Below, piece by piece: positions 55,001 to 64,000 of a stretch of 64,000 nucleotides of DNA. A program made the translations under genes and the position numbers. This DNA comes from Nectonema munidae (taxonomy: Eukaryota; Nematomorpha; Nectonematoida; Nectonematidae). The stretch covers positions 1-64,000 of the forward strand of contig JAUIRK010000224.1 in NCBI GenBank assembly GCA_030549495.1. Reading direction: 5' to 3'. Under the pieces are notes generated by a model. It saw only the letters and a list, made by a program, of their open reading frames with translations, was not told where the DNA came from and searched no databases. The first letter of the stretch is position 1. Each line of letters starts with the position of its first letter.

Positions 55001-56622
55001 AATTTCTTAAAGTCTGCTTGATCCCAGTAGAGTTGTGGTCGATTCTGATTATAATCAGAAGCATAAAAATTCATAGAATCGTAATCAGAATCATGATAAT
55101 TTTTTTTAAAAACCAAAATCAGACCTAGAGAACCACAAAAATCAGATTCTCTCAGTAATTGTAGCCGTGGAAGCTTCGCTGGTATACATCAGGAGAACGA
55201 GCAAAGTTACGTGAAAAACTAAGATATAATTAGATTATAATCAGAAAAATTCCTAGATAATCAGATTCTTAAAAAAAAACAGAATCCAAATCAGACTTAG
55301 AGAACCACAAACTCAGATTCTCTCATCATTTTTAGTGCTGGAAACTTCGCTGCTATACATCAGAAGAACGAGCATGTTTATTGAGAAACAGTACTTCCAT
55401 TCTAGGCAACATAATTAGATGACAATGAGCATAGAGTAATAATAAACACTGGTAGAGAAGATTTTTTTCATTTCTAGAGCCAGAAGTCCACCTGCCCTTT
55501 AGTGTTTGACAGCTATGACCAACAACAATTGCATATTTCAGCTAATCATGTATCATCATAAATTATGATTCAGCATGATATTGGAAGCTAAAGCAAACCA
55601 TCTTTCCACAGTTAGCTAAACTCACCTGTAAAAAATGTTTTTATACTAATCATAACAATCCTATTTTGGAAATCAGAATTTTAGAAATGAAAAAATCAGG
55701 ATCATAATCAAGATGCTTGATTTCTAGAATCGTACCAAACCCATGTTTCCTGTCCGCGCTAATATATTCATCACAAAATTTTAAATTTGAAAAAAATCTA
55801 AAAAAATCTTTCTATCTTTAAAGTTCTAATTTGTTAATGTGAAACATGATCAAAATATTTTCCTGTAATATAGATCTTATCTGTTCAAGTGTAAATCATG
55901 TCGTACCAAAGCTTCTCTTTCAGCAGAATCCTAGATATTTTGTAATCATTGTAGCAAACAATGATGATCTTAATCAAGGATGTCAATCTCTACCTGTCAA
56001 TTCAATCAAATCCAAACATTTGACTTAAAATATCATGGAGGTGAAATAAACGTAGGCAAAAATATAAATGTTAACGTATTTTTTTATCATATTTTACTAT
56101 GAGAGTAAAAAATAGTTATGAACTGAAATGCCAGGTAGCTGTATAGGCATGGAAAATAGAATTTCATTTTATTTTTAAGATCCCAAAGCCACCATTCAAT
56201 TTTCTTACCCACCATTCAATTTTCGATAATAAAGCGATCCACACATATGTGCCGCCTTGTCGAACACCGACTTATGGACTTATCTGTTTTTGTGTAAGTC
56301 TTTAGCGGTTTCCTATTGAGTTTATCTTTTATTCTCGTACAAATAAGGCTTTGTGTTCTGCAGCAGGAATAAACGTTAAAATTTGTATATAAAAATGATA
56401 AAATTATTCGTCAATGAATTTACAATCAATAATAATTATTTCACCTCCCTCAATTAACCTTAGCTTCATTTTTAGGAAGTTATTGCCGGAATGATAAATT
56501 CAGAACCGCATCTTTGGAGAAATGCTAAGCCACTCGCATTTCAAGAGCAATGTCAGAAAGCTCTTGACTTTGGCAAGAGATGGGAAAAAGTGTTTCCACA
56601 AGACTTTTCACGAATGCGCTAA
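52085..56622 (+). CDS. CWF19L2: CWF19-like protein 2 homologue, right copy (exons 52085-53506, 54491-54682, 56476-56622)
   Basis: Same three-exon structure as the left copy, 586 residues, all introns in phase 0. The donor after MYFK is GTAAGT, the second donor is GTTCGT, and the acceptors are TTCAAG and TTTTAG. The N-terminus is Lys-rich and the CwfJ_C_1 domain begins at about residue 356. CwfJ_C_2 is assembled from exons 2 and 3 (AHIIEDEKRFP, GMINSEPHLWR, ending KVFPQDFSRMR). It acts, by family knowledge, in pre-mRNA splicing and intron-lariat turnover. Both copies are intact, so on present evidence neither is a pseudogene. The copies are head to head, diverging from the palindrome centre. 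The intron hairpin (54,133-54,168) and the intron-2 duplication are shared with the left copy. Confidence 0.93.
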
Positions 56623-57371
56623 GAAAAAATTTCCTAATTCCCTTGAACTTATTTCAAATCACTCGAAAACAAAAAAAATATCTTGTGTAATAAAATGATT
56701 ATTTTAAGAAAAATTATTTCTGAACTTCACTACTCCTGCTTTAGAAGAAAGTGCTTCTTCAAGTAACAAAATCCAAAAAAGACTGGCTTGATTTAATAAT
56801 AAAAAAAGATTTTAACATTTTTTAGCAGTTTTTTTTGCTTTTAAAAAACTTTATTTCGCATCCTCAGATTTTTCAAAATAAAAATTTTAATCTAGGAAGG
56901 ATATATTTATTTTGAGGTCAACAACCTTTAGTTGAAACTTTAAAAAGTTTAACCATTGTAGGATGCTTTAAATTCGAATTTCATTTATGATTTTTAGATC
57001 ATTCACTTGCGAAATTGGCATAAGAATGCCACCAACATGTTCACATAAACAACTTCTGATTTAAATGCCTCATCATTTATGCTTTTGGTCAAATCTTACA
57101 TCTCATCCAAATTTTATTTATATTCAAAAAGGCTGAATGTTTGTCATATAATTATTTTTAGACTCAATATTTGTTATAAAACAAATTTTATTTATGATAT
57201 AATTATGTCAAAATAATTTTCTAGTTTAATTACTAACATATGTAATTATAATTAAGTCTAATATAGTATAATTGAGTCTATTTTGTATACGATTTTTTTC
57301 TGTCTACAGTAACTTTGAAATAATATTTCCTCTATCCTAAAAAGTAATTCGTCCATTTTAAGAATAAAAAT

Positions 57372-60300
57372 TTATTGCAAAAATGTATTATTCTTCTTTG
57401 GCGCATATGTGAAAGTTGGCGGGTTGATCAGATTTCGAGCACTCATCTTCTCTCTTTCTTGTCCATTTTGAAGAGGTTGACTTGGGGGAGGATTTTTTTC
57501 GCGCTTTTCTTCGATGAGGATTTGGATCGTTGGGGGTGTTTTGGGGTGAAAATGTTTAACCAATTCCGTTTGACAGCAAATTCCGTAACCAAAGTGGCGA
57601 AAATCGCAGGAATAATCTTTTTCACATGCTGAATGCTTCAGGCAGGCCATCGCTAAACACTTGGGTCTTCCGTTCCAGTAAACGTGGAAGTCAAGCAAAT
57701 CTGTTTCTTGTTTCTTCGATAGGATCACATTTCTTAAATCAAGATGGTATTACGAGTTAGACCACTATTTAGATGGCTTTTAAAGTATACTTTGAATATT
57801 TAATTTGTAAAAAAATTATAGGTTTCGGGCTCAAAATCTAGCATTAAATTGTGTATAATTTTTGAAGACAAAACTTTTTGAAAAAATAAATTTTCGCCCA
57901 AAATCAACAAAAACAACTCAAACAGGGAACATGAAAATAGATATTTGCTCTGGGAAATCTAAATAGAGGAAGAGTATCGAGGTGGCTGAAGAGATTTTAT
58001 CAAAGAGCTTCGGGATATACACAACCCAGATGGGGTCACTCTATCAAACGATTGACATGACAAAGAATACGCATATTCAAAATAGCGACAAATCAAAAGA
58101 GGGACAAAAATATGGATATTCAAAGTAGCGACAAATCAAAGGAGTGATATGTCAAATCAATTATTAACTATAATTAACTAACTCAATAACTATCTTGAAG
58201 GATTGTAAAAATAAAATAAATTGAAAAATTATCGAAAAACGTTTTTGATTCTTTGCGCATTTATAATTTTTATATGCTTGATAAAAAAACTTTTATCAAA
58301 AAAAAAGAAAAAAAAACTTTTTTCCTCTCGTATCCCAAACGAAACAAAGTTTTCAAAGTGTCCTCTCTCTCTTAACAATTTCCCATTTATTTTCTTTCAT
58401 GTTATTTAATGGACACATTCATCAAACGCGTTATTATCTAACTAAACTAATCTAAAACTAAAACTAAAATTTAATTTCACTCTTTTGACTTATCATTCCC
58501 TTCAACGCACCCCATCCAAATGATAGTTGTGCAAAGTGTATTGCAGAATCATGATTTGAAATCCTAATTAGCCAATCCTCTTTACTTCAATTACTTCCTT
58601 AGTGTCTGTTTGATAAAGGCGATTTTCTGTGAAAATGCACTCTTTTGGAAAAAAATTTTTTAACAACAAATCGTTTTTATTCCTATTTATATTATCTGTG
58701 AACTTTTTTTTCCATGAAAAAATAAACACCATTTTATATTCTTTTTTTTCATTCTTTTTTCACTGAAATAAATCAAAATCTTTTTAAAAATTAAAAAAAA
58801 ATTTTTTTCTTAGAACAAATTTTAATGTTTGCAATATATCTCATTGTTTGTACGATTATTCAGAATCAAAAACAAAAAATTCATTTAAAAAATAGTTTTA
58901 TGCTAAACATTCATCATCATCTAATCACCCCTTTATTTTGATCTGTCCTAAGAAAATCAGGAATTTGGAAGATGATTTCGGTTTTTTTGCTAAAAGTCTT
59001 TTAAAACTTAATTTTTTTTTTTTTTTGTAATAAATTTTTTTTTATTTTTTTTAGTAAGAAATCTCTATTTCTTTATACGAAAATTTTTAGTTTGTTTCAT
59101 GTAAAATTTAATTGTTCCACTTTTTTTCGTTGGAAACTATCTTCATTTTGTTTTTCTATCTAATCTCTTTAGTATTGAATTTTCATAAACGACACTTGTA
59201 AATCCCAGAATGCTTGTCAATTCATCTTGTGTATACGGATGATTTAACTTATTCGGATTGTATGAGAACATCGTTATCATCAGCCGCCATGATTGCCTCA
59301 TATCCCATCGTTCGGAAAAGACATTTTCGTGGTGTGAAATGAATTCGTTATTCAAACGAAAAATTCAAAGCGATTTTCACGAACATAAAAATTGAGCTTA
59401 AAATTCTTCCAAAATGAAAGTTTATTCCTCGTGTCATATCTCAGGATTTTAAGTGGCATATGCATTCTCTACATTTGTAAGACAAACTGAAAATATTTTT
59501 AATAAAGACATTTCCTTCTTATTACATAAGTCATTCATTTTTCTGAATATTTTTTGCGTGTTGTTCTCTTATGATAATTTTGTGACAGGACATTTGGCCG
59601 AAGAAGATTTCACCAAAAATGTGCATGCCTTTTTCCAATTTTGGTAAAAGATGTTTACTTCCATTAAGTTTGCAAGATTACAAATGCGCTGCATAATTTT
59701 CTTTTTCTATTCTTAACTTCTATAAACGAATTATGTGATGAACCTCTAACCTACCTTGCCATATGTGTTATGATATGTGACATGACTGATGACAAATCAA
59801 CAGGCGTAATTTTTGTTCACTCTTATTATTCATACCTTCTATGCACAAATGATCCATCCAGCCAAATGTTTCATTTTCTGGCCGAATGTTCGCCTTGGTA
59901 CTGAAATTTTCACATTTGTAATTAATTATTTTCCCTTCTTTAATTATTATAGTATTCAATTAAATTCTTAATAAATTCTTTCTAGACTGAAAAGGTTCTC
60001 AAAATGTGTCCACCTTCCCGGCCAAGTGGCCATTTTGAGATTCTTTGAGGGGGAGGGGGGCAGTAACAACAAGTATTGATTATTAAAGAATGTAAGCTAT
60101 GGTTAAATGTAGATATTTTACTAACATAACTTATTGTTGCTATTAACACATATGCACTTAACCATAACTTACATGCTTTAATTGTCCATACTTCTTTATC
60201 CCTAATATCTCTCCTTGATAAAAGCTTAAAAAATTGTTATTTTTCAATTATTCTTGATTTTTGAATTCGAAAACGGTGTTAGTTTAAACCTCTTCTAAAT

Positions 60301-61411
60301 TGATTGTTTTATTTATTGATTTATTAATAAAAAAAATTTCTCCAAAATTATCATTCGCATTCATTCTTATAACTATTAGAAAATTTAGTGCGTCACATAA
60401 AATTTGGAGTAATGGAAGATAGCTTATAGATAATGTGATGCCAGAACCAGTGGCGGATCAAGAAATTTCTTATAGGGGGGGGGGGGGGGGGGGGCGAAAT
60501 CTATTTAAATTTTTTGCAATTTTGCTAAAAGTCTTCAGAGAATACGACAGCTGTATTATGTCTTTTAGAATCACTAATTATCTATGTTTTCATATTTTTA
60601 ACATTATTTTGCCATGAATAATTTAGGGTATGGATGTGTAAAGTAAGAGAGTGCAAGAAATTACATTTCGACCAATTAAATTCCAGAGTTTCCAGTCTTT
60701 TTTTTTATGAAATTTTTCATAATACTTAAAATGTTCCATATATAAAATGAAAGATCTCGGACATTTGCATTTTAATCGCTCATACAAGTAAAAAAACTAA
60801 ATTTTTTATGCCTAATATCAAAAATTTAAGAAATCTTTATTCTCGCAATTTCGTTCTCTCGAAAGAAATCAAAAGTACGTTATAGGGTATTATTAATTCA
60901 AAAATCAGAATGGCATCCATATTTTGGGAATTGTTTCTAAAAATCTACGCTTTCTTGATGAAGAAATGTATACTACACACAAATTTAAGTAAAAAATCTA
61001 CCATCATTCATCTACCTTTATTTGGATATGCCAAAGATGCAGACCGATGAAAAATTACAAAGATTTTTGATTTGATTTCTTGTATGAATGCTAATTTTAA
61101 TTTTTTTTAATCATTTTAAGCTCGCTTTGTGGATATGCAATTGTGAAAAAAGTGAAACACACATTACAAAAATTCTATTGACTTGATCCCAGATTTTCTT
61201 GACTAAGTCCAAGAGATTACTTAAATTTACCTTAGAGGAAGGATCTCCTTGCCTTTGCAGCATTTGCCGAGGAAAGGCGACTCGATGTCCGTTTGATGGC
61301 AAAAGTAGTCTTCTGGGCAACGCGTATATGTTGTGCAAATGGACCTGCGCCTACAGTAGACTTTCAATTTGCTCTCTTTCGCCTTCCTCTCTTCACTTCT
61401 TTGCGACTTTT
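57372..61411 (-). CDS. Cysteine-rich repeat protein, 3' part, right copy (exons 61231-61411, 59836-59900, 57372-57700)
   Basis: Mirrors the last three visible exons of the left gene; the exon matching 553-693 lies beyond the window. Splice sites and phases are the same. Two C-x4/5-C-x5-C-x5-C-x9-12-C-C modules are present here (exons at 61,231 and 57,372). The last exon is one codon longer than on the left: an extra Lys gives REKMSARN instead of REMSARN. The frame and stop are otherwise unchanged. It converges on CWF19L2, whose stop codon lies 750 bp away. Confidence 0.7.
60075..60180. repeat. Short inverted repeat, right copy
   Basis: Mirror of 5,283-5,385 with the same stems (TGTAAGCTATGGTTAA and its imperfect complement). 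Confidence 0.6.
60450..60494 (+). mobile_element. hAT-like terminal fragment with G20 homopolymer, right
   Basis: CAGTGGCGGATCAAG at 60,448-60,462 followed by ATTTCTTATA and 20 G (60,475-60,494). The left arm has 10 at the same place. Confidence 0.35.
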
Positions 61412-61924
61412 CTGCTTCAGCACGAATAGAAAAGTAAATCAACTGATGTAAAATTAATTGAGTTGATTTTTGTCTAACCTAGGTTTTCCCAACCTCTGTC
61501 CTCATGTGATAAATATGATCAAAGGAAATCCTCTTTTTCATTCTGAGATATTTTGATATAATGAATTTTCTTTGGGCCATAGAAAATAAATTCCCAAATT
61601 AGTCTGACAAGATATAATATATGTGGGGATCAATGCGCGAATTAAGAAACTCGTTGATGACTAGTGCAGCTGTAATAAACCTAATTATTTAAAAAAAAAT
61701 GAACTTTATTAAAAGATCATGGTAGAGAAAGAAAGATCTTTTTAGTCGAAATTTCAATTCATTAAATTCAAGAGGTTTTGCTTTAGAATGGAGCGTGCAA
61801 TAATTTATATTCTAAAGCAGGAAATTTGAAAAATAACTTTCCTAGAAGTATTTCACATTTTTAAATTGCAAATTTTATCATAGTTTTATTTATGTTAATT
61901 GTTATCATTTCTATCTTTTATCAT

Positions 61925-62410
61925 AATCATATCAGATCATAATCATCATCATATTACCATCTTCATCATGAAGATTTTCGTCATCCTTTTTATCATTACA
62001 TCATCATCATCATGAAACTCATCATCATCATTAACACACTAAACATCATCATCTTCAAAACCATTTTCATTACCATTTCACGATCATCATAATATACCAA
62101 TCATAATAATATTACCAACTTCATTATGAAGATTTTCGTCATTCTTTTTATCATCACAACATCATCATCATCATCATTATTGTTTTCGACACCATTTTCA
62201 TTACCATTTCATGATTATCATGACCCTCATCATCATCACATCATCATAATCATCATCATCATCACATCATCATAATCATCATCATCAACCACATCATCAT
62301 CATTCTAGTTATCATCATGATCAGCTTTATAATGATCATTTTCTTTATCATCTCCATCATCCTGATTTTCGTCATCATTTTCATAACCATCATCAATTCC
62401 ATCATTCATC
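61925..62410 (-). repeat. GAT/ATC-rich repeat region, right copy
   Basis: Mirror of 3,060-3,560, with small unit-number differences (an extra AACC interruption near 62,287). Confidence 0.9.
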
Positions 62411-62699
62411 ACTATTCCAATCATAATCTGCATATTGTTATATAATGTTACATAATCAGCATATATTTAATTTTTGCAATCAAAATCCCAAGTAATTAGC
62501 GCTCATCTATAAATCGGCACATCCTTCAAAACCTTTTAACTTTGATTCCATCACCTTCTGCATTTCCAAACTTTTCACTCAAAAAATAAATCATAAATCA
62601 TTTTCCGAATTAAAGCATCCACCTCAGACTACTTTCTCATCCCATTTTTCACAAACTTTCATCTTTTTTCTCATCAACATTACCACCATCAAAACTTTT

Positions 62700-62867
<168 letters not shown>

Positions 62868-64000
62868 ACCTTTGCTACACCATCTGTAATAAAATATCCC
62901 ATGCTTCACATTAAACTACTAATACACCAATGAAAAATTAAATATAGCATTAGATATTTATATTCTATTTTTTAAACACAGAACACATTTTTTCCTGTCT
63001 TTGAACTAGTCTCTGCAGCTCCTATAAAAATCATATTTATTTTAATAATTTATTTATGCTTCGTGTCTGTCTATGCCATCCACCCCATTAACTTGTCTGG
63101 ATGCGCATCACTTTACTCGTCTTTAACATGTAAGCTGCTCAATTTTTCATTTGCTCTTTTCAAATACATACTCATTCACTCAGACAAACATTACATTTTC
63201 TTTCTCATGGAGTAAGTTTTTTTCGAAAATCTACATCCTCAAAATTTTAATACACCCTCAATTTGGTCAGAAAACCCAACTAATGTTTGACATTTATATA
63301 AGCTATGCCAATATATGTTTAAGCACAGTAATCATATACTTTGCCATTTAAAAAATTTGCCCGAATTATCAGAACTATATTTTTTGAGCTTAAAAATAAA
63401 CTTTTTTCACAAAAATGTTAATTCTTTTATTTATTAATTTCCGATCATGACAAATATATTTTTTATACTCAGGTTTTTTAAAAATTTTATACTTTTGCAA
63501 AAAACTAAGTCGATTTGTGTTAATAGTAATTAAAAAAAATTTGCATAATCATTACTAAAATTTTAATTATCTTTTAATTACGCTTATTTATAAAAAAAAA
63601 TTTTATAAAATTTTTTGCCATCCTTTTTTCCCTGTAGTCAAATATGGACTTTACTGAATTTTCTTTTGTTCTTGTCAAATAACTAACTTAAAAAACGATT
63701 ATAAACCGATATTAATGATGGATAAATTCACCCACTGCAAATTCACTATAATATATCATTTGTTTTACTTTATTGAAGTTATAAAAGTAAATTTTTCAAT
63801 TTATTATTAAATTTTTTAACTTTATATCATGCAAAATTTAAGATATTTTTATTATTAATATTAAAAATCTATTTTTTATCATCATTTTTAATAAATTCGG
63901 TATCTATGTATGTTTGTGTGGGTGTGTGTTTATAAAATTAAGTCAAACCAAATCAGTTATCTATAAAATTTGTATTTAATTTGAAAAACTGAAAATAATA

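Overview
The window looks like nuclear DNA from an AT-rich invertebrate, probably an arthropod, though the species cannot be told from the sequence. The reasons are spliced genes with GT..AG introns, long AT-rich introns and spacers, (GT)n and (GAT)n microsatellites, and decayed non-LTR (LINE), Penelope-like, piggyBac and hAT elements. There is no prokaryotic gene organisation.

The main feature is a giant inverted repeat. The left arm runs from about 1,531 to 36,558. The right arm runs from about 37,275 to the window end at 64,000 and probably continues. A 716-bp single-copy spacer lies between them. The first ~1.5 kb of the window has its partner beyond the right edge. The arms are close in sequence but carry SNPs, homopolymer and microsatellite length changes, small duplications and two large structural differences. 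The left arm has an extra ~9.9 kb (21.4-31.0 kb) and the right arm an extra ~1.6 kb (44.8-46.4 kb). The locus is therefore either a real palindrome or an assembly that joins two haplotypes head to head. It is not a simple read-through of one molecule.

Each arm carries the same two host genes in convergent orientation. One is a three-exon CWF19L2 homologue (spliceosome/lariat factor, CwfJ domains): complement 8,843-13,378 on the left and 52,085-56,622 on the right, transcribed away from the palindrome centre. The other is the 3' part of a gene for a cysteine-rich repeat protein: 553-8,093 on the left and complement 57,372-61,411 on the right. Its four visible exons join in consistent phase. 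A third coding-looking piece, a 62-residue terminal exon of unknown identity, lies nearer the centre (complement 31,262-31,450; 42,298-42,486).

Between CWF19L2 and the centre the arms are mostly transposon remains. Moving inward these are a ZBED5/FAM200-type hAT relic, a ZMYM1-type hAT relic, a non-autonomous hAT element with a perfect 8-bp target duplication, a second TIR-like element carrying a tRNA-like SINE piece, a 347-bp tandem repeat, a 28-bp minisatellite, a small TIR element, LINE pieces, a ~150-bp tandem array and a Penelope-like element with a GIY-YIG endonuclease domain. The left-only 9.9 kb holds LINE relics and two piggyBac relics. One piggyBac relic is split by a 5'-truncated LINE with a 14-bp target-site duplication. 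That block is bounded by ~265-bp direct repeats. The single copy in the right arm is a chimera of the two, the signature of a recombinational deletion from the right arm. The right-only 1.6 kb holds a KIAA1586-type hAT relic.

Family assignments of relics rest on reading conserved motifs by eye. No database search was run.
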